A stretch of DNA of 64,000 nucleotides, from NCBI RefSeq assembly GCF_040958095.1, contig NC_091198.1, positions 31,876,830 to 31,940,829 of the forward strand, read 5' to 3'. Source of the DNA: Procambarus clarkii. Lineage: Eukaryota; Arthropoda; Malacostraca; Decapoda; Cambaridae. Numbering within the stretch: position 1 is the first letter of the stretch; each line of letters opens with the position of its first letter. The translations under genes were made by a program, and so were the position numbers. The notes below the pieces were generated by a model. It was not told the origin of the DNA. It did not search any database and worked only from the letters and a program-made list of their open reading frames with translations. Below are positions 45,345-57,400 of the stretch, one piece after another.

Positions 45345-48300
45345 TCCTTACCAGAGCCTCAGATATTAACACCAAGTAAGGCTTCCAGCACTTCCACTAA
45401 CACGATAACATCTTTTATATTTGCCAACATCCAGGGTATAAAAACACGCAAATCCAACAAAGTTCACTTTATAGATGGTCTCCTTCATGAGGCAAATGCA
45501 GTGTTTGCAGCCCTAACGGAAACTCACACAAAGGACTACCTTGATGGTGAAATATGGATCTCAGAATACAATCTCTTCAGATGTGATAGGAAACACCGGC
45601 TTCAGGGTGGGGTCAGCCTCTACATCAAAGACACACTCATCTGTACTGAGCTGCTAAACACCTCAAATGATATGGTGGAAGTGCTGATAGTCAAAATAGA
45701 GATCCTAAATGTAGTTGTTGTCCTTGTATATAAGTCACCGGAGGCAAACCCTCAGCAGTTTAAAGACCAACTAATGAAAATAGAGCACTGCTTGGAAAAC
45801 CTCACAAATCCAGCTCCGAACATCATCCTGCTTGGGGACTTCAACCTACGGCACCTGAAATGGAAGCACCTGGCTAATACAGTAATATCAGAAAGAATAC
45901 CAGGAAGTAGCCTAGATGAACAGGCACATGCAAATGACCTGCTACGGATGTGCGATAGGTTTGCCTTAAACCAGCAAATAGTAGAACCAACTAGGAAGGA
46001 GAACACGCTGGACCTCATTTTCACTAATAATGATGAGTTGATCGGGAACATAATGATTACAAATACCTGTTACTCAGATCACAACTTAATTGAAGTTCTG
46101 ACAACCATGGGGAATGGACCTTCAAAACCAGTCCAGATTCCCGGTGGAGGAGATTTCAGCAAATTCAACTTCAATAATAAACGGATAAACTGGGAGCAAA
46201 TAAACCAGGACTTCACAGAAATAAACTGGGAAGAACAGCTAGGAAATGCAAACCTGAACCAGTGCCTGAAAAAATAAGCTCAGTAGCACTAGAAACATAT
46301 TCAAACCGCATACCCCTAAGAAAAAAGAGAAAGAGATGCAGATTGGAACGGGAACGTCGTTCCCTATATAGGCGAAGAAAACGAATCGCGGAACAACTTG
46401 AGAGTCGCACCCTATCTCAAGAACGGCGAAGAAGGTTAGGTAGAGAAATAGAAACAATTGAACTCAAGCTACAAGAATTATACAAAACCCAGGAGAGGCA
46501 AAGAGAGCAAAAGGCCATCAGTGAAATAGAGAGAAATCCGAAATATTTTTTCTCCTATGCAAAATCAAGATCAAAAACCACATCTAGTATCGGGCCCCTG
46601 CGAAAGGGAGATGGAACTTTCACCGATGACAACAAAGAAATGAGCGAGTTACTGAGGAAGCAGTACGACTCTGTTTTCAGCGAGCCATTAAATGCACTAA
46701 AGATTGATAACCCAAATGAATTTTTCATGGATATGATACCAACATCAAATCATATATCAGACGTCGCCCTATCCCCACTAGATTTTGAAGAAGCCATAAA
46801 CAGTATGCCTATGCACTCTGCACCAGGCCCGGATTCTTGGAACTCCATATTCATCAAGAACTGTAAAAAACCACTATCGCAGGCCCTTCACATTCTGTAG
46901 AGACAAAGCCTAGATACTGGCGTTATCCCTGACATACTAAAAACAGCAGAGATAGCACCATTCCATAAAGGAGGAAATAAGGCAGAGGCAAAAAATTACA
47001 GACCGATTGCACTAACATCGCACATCATAAAAATTTTTGAGAGAGTGCTAAGAAGTAAGATCACAAAATACATGGAATCACAGCATCTCCATAACCCCGG
47101 ACAACATGGTTTCAGAACAGGGCGCTCTTGCCTGTCGCAGTTGCTGGACCACTATGATATGGCATTAGATGCTATGGAAGACAAACAAAACGCTGATGTA
47201 ATTTACACAGATTTCGCAAAAGCTTTTGATAAATGTGACCATGGTGTTATTGCACATAAAATGCGTTCAAAAGGAATTACCGGGAAAATAGGCAGATGGA
47301 TCTACAATTTCCTGACTAACAGAACCCAATGTGTAATAGTCAACAAAATAAAACCCAGCCCATCAACCGTGAAGAGCTCAGTCCCCCAGGGTACTGTGCT
47401 TGCTCCAGTACTTTTTCTCATCCTCATATCGGACATAGACCAGAACACAACCTATAGCACTGTATCATCCTTTGCAGATGACACTAGGATTTTCATGAGA
47501 GTTGGCAACATAGAGGACAAGGCAAACCTCCAATCAGATGTAGATCAGGTCTTTCTATGGGCTACAGGAAATAATATGGTGTTTAACGAGGATAAGTTCC
47601 AGCTCATGCGCTACGGAAAAATTGAAAATATAAAAACGGAAACCACGTACAAAACTCAGGCAAATCATAACATACAACGAAAAGGCAATGTAAAGGATCT
47701 GGGTGTACTCATGTCGGAAGACCTTACCTTTAAAGAACACAATAAAGTAGCCGTCACAACTGCAAGAAAAATGACAGGTTGGATAACAAGAACTTTTCAC
47801 ACTAGAGATGCTATACCGATGATGATACTTTTCAAAACGCTTGTGCTCTCTAGAGTGGAGTACTGCTGCACACTGACAGCCCCTTTCAAAGCTGGAGAAA
47901 TTGCTGACCTAGAGAGCGTGCAGAGATCCTTTACTGCTAGAATCCACTCAGTAAAACATCTAAATTACTGGGACCGACTAAAGAGCCTAAATCTGTACTC
48001 CCTTGAGCGCAGGCGGGAGAGATACATAATAATTTACACGTGGAAAATAATTGAGGGGCTGGTCCCAAACCTGCACACAGAAATAACACCACATGAGACC
48101 AGAAGACATGGCAGGATTTGCAGAATACCCCCGTTGAAAAGCAGAGGTGCAACAGGTACTCTGAGAGAGAACTCTATCAACATCAGAGGCCCGAGACTGT
48201 TCAAAACGCTTCCACTACACATAAGGGGCATAACTGGCCGACCCCTCACAGTGTTCATGAGAGAACTGGAAAAGCACCTCCAAAGGATACCTGATCAACC

Positions 48301-48406
48301 AGGCTGTGACTCATACGTCAGGCTGCGAGCAGCCGCATCTAACAGCCTGGTTGATCAGTCCAGCAACCAGGAGGCCTGGTCGACGACCGGGCCGCGGGGA
48401 CACTAA
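45345..48406 (+). pseudogene. LINE ORF2: APE endonuclease and reverse transcriptase
   Basis: The endonuclease part (45,345-46,277) has FIFANIQGIKTRKSNK, ALTETHTKDYLDG, ILLGDFNLRHLKWK and CYSDHNLIEV, all APE catalytic blocks. At the A6 run before TAAGC (46,270-46,275) the frame shifts by one base into 46,262-46,897, a basic linker rich in Arg and Glu with APGPDSWNSIFIKN. A TAG at 46898-46900 interrupts. The RT continues in the same frame to 48,406: NYRPIALTSHIIKIFERVL, YTDFAKAFDKCDHG (motif A), SSVPQGTVLAPVLFLI (motif B), FADDTRIF (motif C) and KDLGVLMS. A C-terminal domain without a clear zinc knuckle ends ...TTGPRGH. The protein nicks target DNA and primes reverse transcription; this copy has two lesions. 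Confidence 0.85.
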
Positions 48407-48446
48407 GCCCTGGAAGCACCTCAAGGTAGCCAAGGTAGCCTGCCGC

Positions 48447-48495
48447 TTTCATTACTTGGCCCAATTTCGAGGCTCAGGCCTCGAAATTGGGATGT
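48447..48495. repeat. Inverted junction at the edge of the satellite
   Basis: CCCAATTTCGAGG at 48460-48472 and CCTCGAAATTGGG at 48479-48491 are perfect inverted copies separated by CTCAGG. A partial monomer (GCCGCTTTCATTACTTGG) precedes them in plus orientation, so the array begins with a small foldback. Confidence 0.85.
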
Positions 48496-51400
48496 TTGGG
48501 ATATTTTGAAAACTGCAGGGAGGTTTGGGAGAAATGTGACCAAATGCCGCTTTCAATACTTGGCATATGTTTGGTATAAAAAGTAGCAATTTCAAACTGC
48601 GAATACGTGCAGAGAGCCATAATTTGGCTCCAAAATATGGCTCAGGCATCGAAATTGGGATGTTTGGGATATTTGGAAAACTGCAGAAAAGTTTGGGACA
48701 AATGTGACCAAACGCCGCTTACAGTACTGGCATATGTTGGGTATATAAAGTCGTAATTTCAAACTGCATATACGTGCAGAGAGCCAGAATTTGGCTCCAA
48801 AATATGGCTCAGGCCTCGAAATTGGGATGTTTGGGATATTTGGAAAACTGCAGGAAAGTTTGGGACAAATGTGACCAAACGCCATTTACAGTACTTGGCA
48901 TATGTTGGGTATATAAAGTCGTAATTTCAAACTGCGAATACGTGCAGAGAGCCAGAATTTGGCTCCAAAATATGGCTAAGGCCTAGAAATTGAGATGTTT
49001 GGGATATTTTGAAAACTGCATGGAGGTTTGGGACAAATGTGACCAAACACCGCTTTCAGTACTTGGAATATGTACGGTATAAAAAAGTCGTAATTTCAAA
49101 CTGCGTATAAGTGCAGAGAGCGAAAAATTGGCTCCAAAATATGGCTCAGGCCTCGAAATTGGGATATTTGGGATATTTTGAAAATTGCAGGGGAGTTTGT
49201 GCAAAATGTGACTCACTGCCGCTTTCAGTACTTGGCATATGTTAGGTATAAAAAAGTCGTAATTTCAAACTGCGAATACGTGCAATGAGCCAGAATTTGG
49301 CTCCAAAATATGGCTCAGGCCTCGAAATTAGGATGTTTACGATATTTTGAAATTCCAGGGGGGGGTTTGGGACAAATGTGACCAAACGCCGCTTTCAGTA
49401 CTTAGCATATGTTGGGTATATAAAGTCGTAATTTCAAACTGCGAATACGTGCAGAGAGCCAGAATTAGGCTCCAAAATATGGCTCAGGCCTCGAAATTGG
49501 GATGTTTGGGATATTTTGATAACTGCAGGGGGGATTGAGACAAATGTGACCAAACGCCGCTTTCAGTACTTGGCATATGTTGGGTATAAAAAAGTCGTAA
49601 TTTCAAACTGCGAATACGTGCAGAGAGCCAGAATTTGGCTCCAAAATATGGCTCAGGCCTCGAAAATAGGATGTTTAGGATATTTTGAAATTCCAGGGGG
49701 GTTTGGGACAAATGTGACCAAACGCCGCTTTCAGTACTTGGCATATGTTGGGTATAAAAAGTCGAAATTTCAAACTGCGAATACGTGCAGAGAGCCAGAA
49801 TTTGGCCTCAAAATATGGCTCAGGCCTCGAAATTAGGATGTTTGGGATATTGTGAAAGCTGCAGGGGAGTTTGTGCAAAATGTGACTCACTGCCGCTTTC
49901 AGTACATTGGCATATGTTAGGGTATAAAAAGTCGTAATTTCAAACTGCGAATACGTGCAGAGAGCCAGAATTTGGCTCCAAAATATGGCTCAGGCCTCGA
50001 AATTGGGATGTTTGGGATATTTTGAAAACTGCAGGGAGGTTTGCGAGAAATGTGACCAAACGCCGCTTTCAATACTTGGCATATGTTTGGTATAAAAAGT
50101 CGCAATTTCAAACTGCGAATACGTGCAGAGAGCCATAATTTGGCTCCGAAATATGGCTCAGGTTTCGAAATTGGGATATTTGGGATATTTTGAAAACTGC
50201 AGGGGAGTTTGTGCAAAATGTGATTCGCTGCCGCTTTCAGTACTTGGCATATGTTGGGTATAAAAAGTCGTAATTTCAAACTTCAAATACGTGCAGAGAG
50301 CCAGAATTTGGCTCCAAAATATGGCTCAGGCCTCGAAATTGGGATGTTTGGGATATTTTGAAAACTGCAGGGGGGATTGAGACAAATGTGACCAAACGCC
50401 GTTTCAGTACTTGGCATACGTTAGGTATAAAAAAGTCTTAATTTCAAACTGCGAATACGTGCAGAGAGCCAGAATTTGGCTCCAAAATATGTCTCAGGTC
50501 TCGAAATTGGGATGTTTGGGATATTTTGAAAACTGCAAGGGGGATTGAGACAAATGTGACCAAACGCTGTTTTCAGTACTTGGCATATGTTGGGTATAAA
50601 AAAGTCGTAATTTCAAACTGCGAATACGTGCAGAGTGGCGGATTTTGACTCCAAAATATGGCTCAGGCCTCGAAATTGGGATATTTGGGATATTTCGAAA
50701 ACTGCAGAGGAGTTTGTGCAAAATGTGACTCACTCCCGCTTTCAGGACTTGGCATATGTTTGGTATAAAGAGTCGTAATTTCAATCTGCGAATACGTGCA
50801 TAGAGCCAGAACTTGGCTCCAAAATATGGCTCAGGCCTCGAAATTGGGATGTTTGGGTAATTTTGAAAACTGCAGGAAGGATTGAGACAAATGTGACCAA
50901 ACGCCGCTTTCAGTACTTGGCATATGTTGGCTATAAAAAATTCGTAATTTCAATCTGCGAATACGTGCAGAGAGCCAGAATTTGGCTCCAAAATATGGCT
51001 CAGGCCTCGAAAATAGGATGTTTAGGATATTTTGAAATTCCAGGTGGGTTTGGGACAAATGTGACCAAACGCCGCTTTCAGTACTTGGCATATGTTGGGT
51101 ATAAAAAGTCGTAATTTCGACCTGCGAATACGTGCAGAGAGCCAGAATTTGGCTCCAAAATATGGCTCAGGCCTCGATATTGGGATGTTTGGGATATTTT
51201 GAAGACTGCAGGGAGGTTTGGGACAAATGTGACCAAACGCCGCAATTAGTACTTCGCATATGTTGGGTATAAAAAAGTCGTAATTTCAAACTGCGAATAC
51301 GTGCAGAGAGTCAGAATTTGGCTCCAAAATATGGCTCAGGCCTCGAAATTGGGATATTTGGGATATTTTGAAAACTGCAGTGGAGTTTGTGCAAAATGTG

Positions 51401-54400
51401 ACTCACTGCCGCTTTCAGGACTTGGCATATGTTTGGTATAAAAAGTCGTAATTTCAGTCTGCGAATACGTGCATAGAGCCAGAACCTGGCTTCCAAATAT
51501 GGCTCTTGCCTCGAAATTGGGATATTTGGGATATTTCGAAAACTGCAGGGGAGTTTGTGCAAAATGTGACTCACTGCCTCTTTTAGGACTTGGCATATGT
51601 TGGGTATAAAAAGTCGTAATTTCAATCTGCGAATACGTGCATAGAGCCAGAACTTGGCTCCAAAATATGGCTCAGGCCTCGAAATTGGGATGTTTGGGAT
51701 ATTTTGAAAACTGCAGGGAGGTTTGGGACAAATGTGACCAAACGCCGCTTTCAATACTTGGCATATGTTGGGTATAAAAAAGTCATAATTTCAAACTGCG
51801 AATACGTGCAGAGAGCCAGAATTTGGCTCCAAAATATGGCTCAGGCCTCGAAAATAGGATGTTTAGGATATTTTGAAATTCCAGGTGGGTTTGGGACAAA
51901 TGTGACCAAACGCCGCTTTCAGTACTTGGCATATGTTGGGAATAAAAAGTCGTAATTTCGAACTGCGAATACGTGCAGAGAGCCAGAACTTGGCTCCAAA
52001 ATATGGCTCAGGCCTCGATATTGGGATGTTTGGGATATTTTGAAGACTGCAGGGAGGTTTGGGACAAATGTGACCAAACGCCGCAATTAGTACTTCGCAT
52101 ATGTTGGGTATAAAAAAGTCGTAATTTCAAACTGCGAATACGTGCAAAGAGTCAGAATTTGGCTCCAAAATATGGCTCAGGCCTCGAAATTGGGGTATTT
52201 GGGATATTTTGAAAACTGCAGGGGAGTTTGTGACTCACTGCCGCTTTCAGTACATGGCATATGTTGGGTATAAAACGTCGTTATTTCAAACTGCGAATAC
52301 GTGCAGAGTCAGAATTTGGCTCCAAAATATTACTCAGGCCTCGAAATTGGGATGTTTCGGATATTTTGAAAACTTCAGGGAGGTTTGGGAAAAATGTGAC
52401 CAAACGCCGCTTTCAGTACTTGGGATATGTTGGGTATAAAAAGTCGTAATTTCAAACTGCGAATACGGGCAGAGAGCCATAATTTGGCTCCAAAATATGG
52501 GTTAGGCCTCGAAATTGGGATATTTAGGATATTTTGAAAACTGCAGGGGAGTTTGTGCAAAATGTGACTCACTACCGCTTTCAAGTACTTGGCATATGTT
52601 TGGTGTATAAAATGTCGTAATTTCAAACTGCGAATACGTGCAGAGAGCCAGAATTTGGCTCCAAAATAGGGCTCAGGCCTCGATATTGGGATGTTTGCGA
52701 TATTTTGAAAACTGCAGGGAGGTTTGGGACAAATGTGACCAAATCGCCGCATATTAGTACTTCGCATATGTTGGGTATAAAAAAGTCGTAATTTCAAACT
52801 GCGAATACGTGCAGAGAGTCAGAATTTGGCTCCAAAATATGGCTCAGGCCTCGAAATTGGGGTATTTGGGATATTTTGAAAACTGCAGGGGAGTTTGTAA
52901 CACACTGCCGCTTTCAGTACATGGCATATTTTGGCTATAAAACGTCGTTATTTCAAACTGCGAATACGTGCAGAGAGTCAGAATTTGGCTCCAAAATATT
53001 ACTCAGGCCTCGAAATTGGGAAGTTTTCGGATATTTTGAAAACTTCAGGGAGGTTTGGGAAAAATGTGACCAAACGCCCCTTTCAGTACTTGGGATATGT
53101 TGGGCATAAAAAGTCGTAATTTCAAACTGCGAATACGTGCAGAGAGCCAGAATTTGGCTCCAAAATATGGGTTAGGCCTCGAAATTGGGATATTTGGGAT
53201 ATTTTGAAAACTGCTGGGGAATTTGTGCAAAATGTGACTCACAACCGCTTTCAGTACTTGGCATATGTTTGGTGTAAAAAGTCGTAATTTCAAACTGCGA
53301 ATACGTGCAGAGAGCCAGAATTTGGCTCCAAAATAGGGCTCAGGCCTCGATATTGGGATGTTTGCGATATTTTTAAAACTGCAGGGAGGTTTGGGACAAA
53401 TGTGACCAAACGCCGCTTTTAGTACTTCGATATGTTGGGTATAAAAAAGTCGTAATTTCAAACTGTGAATACGTGCAGAGAGCCAGAATTTGGCTCCAAA
53501 ATATGGCTCAGGACTCGAAATTGGATATTTGGGATATTTCGAAAACTGCAGGGGAGTTTGTGCTAAATGTGACTCAATGCCGCTTTCAGTTCTTGGCATA
53601 TGTTGGGTATAAAAAGTCGTAACTTCAAACTGCGAATACGTGCAGAGAGTCAGAATTTGGCTCCAAAATAGGGCTCAGGCCTCGAAATTAGGATGTTTGG
53701 GATATATTGAAAACTGCAGGGAGGTTTGGGACAAATGTGACCAAACGCCGCTTTCATTACATGGAATATGTTGGGTATAAAAAGTCGTAATTTCAAACTG
53801 AGAATACGTGCAGCGAGCCAGAATTTGGCTCCAAAATAGGGCTCAGGGCTCGATATTGGGATGTTTGCGATATTTTGAAAACTGCAGGGAGGTTTGGGAC
53901 AAATTTGACCAAACGCCGCTTTTAGTACTTCGATAAGTTGGGTATAAAAAAGTCGTAATTTCAAACAGCGAATACGTGCAGAGAGCCAGAATTTGGCTCC
54001 AAAATATGGCTCAGGCCTCGAAATTGGGATATTTGGGATATTTCGAAAACTGCAGGGGAGTTTGTGCTAAATGTGACTCAATGCCTGCTTTCAATACTAG
54101 GCATATGTTGGGTATAAAAAGTCGTAATTTCAAACTGCGAATACGTGCAGAGAGCCAGAATTTGGCTCCAAAATATGGCTCAGGCCTCGAAATTGGGATG
54201 TTTGGGATATATTGAAAACTGCAGGGAGGTTTGGGACAAATGTGACCAAACGCCGCTTTCAGTACATGGAATATGTTGGGTATAAAACGTCGTAATTTCA
54301 AACTGAGAATACGTGCAGAGAGCCAGAATTTGGCTCCAAAATATAGCTCAGGCCTCGAAATTGGTTATTTGGGATATATTGGAAAACTGCATGGGAGGTT

Positions 54401-57400
54401 TGTGACAAATGTGACTCAACTGCCGCTTTCAGTACTTGGCATATGTTGGGTATAAAAAGTCGTAATTTCAATTTGCGAATACGTGCGTAGAGCCAGAACT
54501 TGGCTCCAAAATATGGCTCAGGCCTCGAAATTGGGATGTTTCGGATATTTTGAAAACTTCAGGGAGGTTAGGGAAAAATATGACCAATCGCCGCTTTCAG
54601 TACTTGGCATATGTTGGGTATAAAAAAGTCGTAATTTCAAACTGCGAATACGAGCAGAGAGCCAGAATTTGGCTCCAAAATATGGCTAAGGCCTCGAAAT
54701 TGGGATATTTGGGATATTTTGAAAACTTCAGGGGAGTTTGTGCAAAATGTGACTCACTACCGCTTTCAGTACTTGCATATGTTGGGTATAAAAAATCGTA
54801 ATTTCAAACTGCGAATACGTGCAGAGAGCCTGAATTTGGCTCAAAAATTTGGCTCTGGCCTCGAAATTGGGATGTTTGGGATATTTTGAAAACTGCAGGG
54901 GGGGATTGAGACAAATGTGACCAAACGCCGCTTTCAGTACTTCGCATATGTTGGGTATAAAAAACTCGTAATTTCAAACTGCGAATACGTGCAGAGAGCC
55001 AGAATTTGGCTCCAAAATATGGCTCAGGCCTCGAAATTGGGATGTTTCGGATATTTTGAAAACTTCAGGGGGAGGTTAGGAGACAAATGTGACCAAACGC
55101 CGCTTTCAGTACTTGGCATATGTTGGGTATAAAAAGTCGTAATTTCAAACTGCGAATACGTGCAGAGAGCCAGAATTTGGCTCCAAAATATGGCTAAGGC
55201 CTCGAAATTGGGATATTTAGGATATTTTGAAAACTGCAGGGCAGTTTGTGCAAAATGTGACTCACTGCCGCTTTCAGTACTTGGCATATGTTGGGTATAT
55301 AAAGTCGTAATTTCAAACTGCGAATACGTGCAGAGAGCCAGAATTTGGCTCCAAAATATGGCTCAGGCCTCGAAATTGGGATGTTTGTTATATTTTGAAA
55401 ACTGCAGGGAGGTTTGGACAAATGTGTCCAAATGCCACTTTCAGTACTTGGCATATGTTGGGTGTAAAAAGTCGTAATTTCAAACTGCGAATATGTGCAG
55501 AGAGTCAGAATTTGGCTCCAAAATATGGCTCAGGCCTCGAAAATGGGATATTTGGGATATTTTGAAAACCAGGGGAGTTTGTGCAAAATGTGACTCACTA
55601 CCGCTTTCAGTATTTGGCATATGTTTGGTGTAAAAAGTCGTAATTTCAAACTGTGAATACGTGCAAAGACCCAGAATTTGGCTCCAAAATAGGGCTCAGG
55701 CCTCGATATTGGAATGTTTGCGATATTTTGAAAACTGCAGGGAGGTTTGGGACAAATTTGACCAAACGCCGCTTTTAGTACTTCGATATGTTGGGTATAA
55801 AAAAGTCGTAATTTCAAACTGCGAATACGTGCAGAGAGCCAGAATTTGGCTCCAAAATATGGCTCAGGCCTCGAAAATAGGATGTTTAGGATATTTTGAA
55901 ATTCCAGGTGGGTTTGGGACAAATGTGACCAAACGCCGCTTTCAGTACTTGGCATATGTTGGGTATAAAAAGTCGTAATTTCGAACTGCGAATACGTGCA
56001 GAGAGCCAGAACTTGGCTCCAAAATATGGCTCAGGCCTCGATATTGGGATGTTTGGGATATTTTGAAGACTGCAGGGAGGTTTGGGACAAATGTGACCAA
56101 ACGCCGCAATTAGTACTTCGCATATGTTGAGTATAAAAAAGTCGTAATTTCAAACTGCGAATACGTGCAGAGAGTCAGAATTTGGCTCCAAAATATGCCT
56201 CAGGCCTCAATATTTTGGGGTATTTGGGATATTTTGAAAACTGCAGTGGAGTTTGTGCTAAATATGACTCACTACCGCTTTCAGTACTTGGCATATGTTT
56301 GGTGTAAAAAGTCGTAATTTCAAACTGCGAATACGTGCAGAGAGCCAGAATTTGGCTCCAAAATATGGCTCAGGCCTCGAAAATAGGATGTTTAGGATAT
56401 TTTGAAATTCCAGGTGGGTTTGGGACAAATGTGACCAAACGCCGCTTTCAGTACTTGGCATATGTTGGGTATAAAAAGTCGTAATTTCGAACTGCGAATA
56501 CGTGCAGAGAGCCAGAACTTGGCTCCAAAATATGGCTCAGGCCTCGATATTGGGATGTTTGCGATATTTTGAAAACTGCAGGGAGGTTTGGGACAAATTT
56601 GACCAATCGCCGATATTAGTACTTCGCATATGTTGGGTATAAAAAATTCGTAGTTTCAAACTGCGAATACGTGCAGAGAGTCAGAATTTGGCTCCAAAAT
56701 ATGGCTCAGGCCTCGAAATTGGGATGTTTCGGATATTTTGAAAACTTCAGGGGAGTTTGTGCAAAATGTGACTCACTACCGCTTTCAGTACTTGCATATG
56801 TTGGGTATAAAAAATCGTAATTTCAAACTGCGAATACGTGCAGAGAGCCAGAATTTGGCTCAAAAATTTGGCTCTGGCCTCGAAATTGGGATATTTGGGA
56901 TATTTTGAAAACTGCAGGGGAGATTGTGCAAAATGTGACTCACTGCCGCTTTCAGTACTTGGCATAAGTTGGGTATAAAAAGTCGTAATTTCAATTTGCG
57001 AATACGTGCATAGAGCCAGAACTTGGCTCCAAAATATGGCTCAGGCCTCGAAATTGGGATGTTTCCGATATTTTGAAAACTTCAGGGAGGTTAGGGAAAA
57101 ATGTGACCAAACGCCGCTTTCAGTACTTGGCATATGTTGGGTATAAAAAGTCGTAATTTCAAACTGCGAATACGTGCAGAGAGCCAGAACTTGGCTCCAA
57201 AATATGGCTAAGGCCTCGAAATTGGGATATTTGGGATATTTTGAAAACTTCAGGGGAGTTTGTGCAAAATGTGACTCACTACCGCTTTCAGTACTTGCAT
57301 ATGTTGGGTATAAAAAATCGTAATTTCAAACTGCGAATACGTGCCGAGAGCCAGAATTTGGCTCAAAAATTTGGCTCTGGCCTCGAAATTGGGATGTTTG

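Larger units (their letters stand above)
42990..48445 (+). mobile_element. Nearly complete non-LTR retrotransposon (LINE) with two ORFs
   Basis: ORF1 (43593 to about 45,190) carries zinc fingers around a 27-bp minisatellite. ORF2 (about 45,345-48,406) carries APE endonuclease and RT. The 3' end has the short tail CTCAAGGTAGCCAAGGTAGCC near 48,420-48,440, a CAAGGTA-type tail typical of several arthropod LINEs. Lesions are few: one stop and one frameshift in ORF1, one single-base frameshift and one TAG in ORF2, and a 175-bp insertion between the ORFs. It is the least decayed LINE here. Confidence 0.85.
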
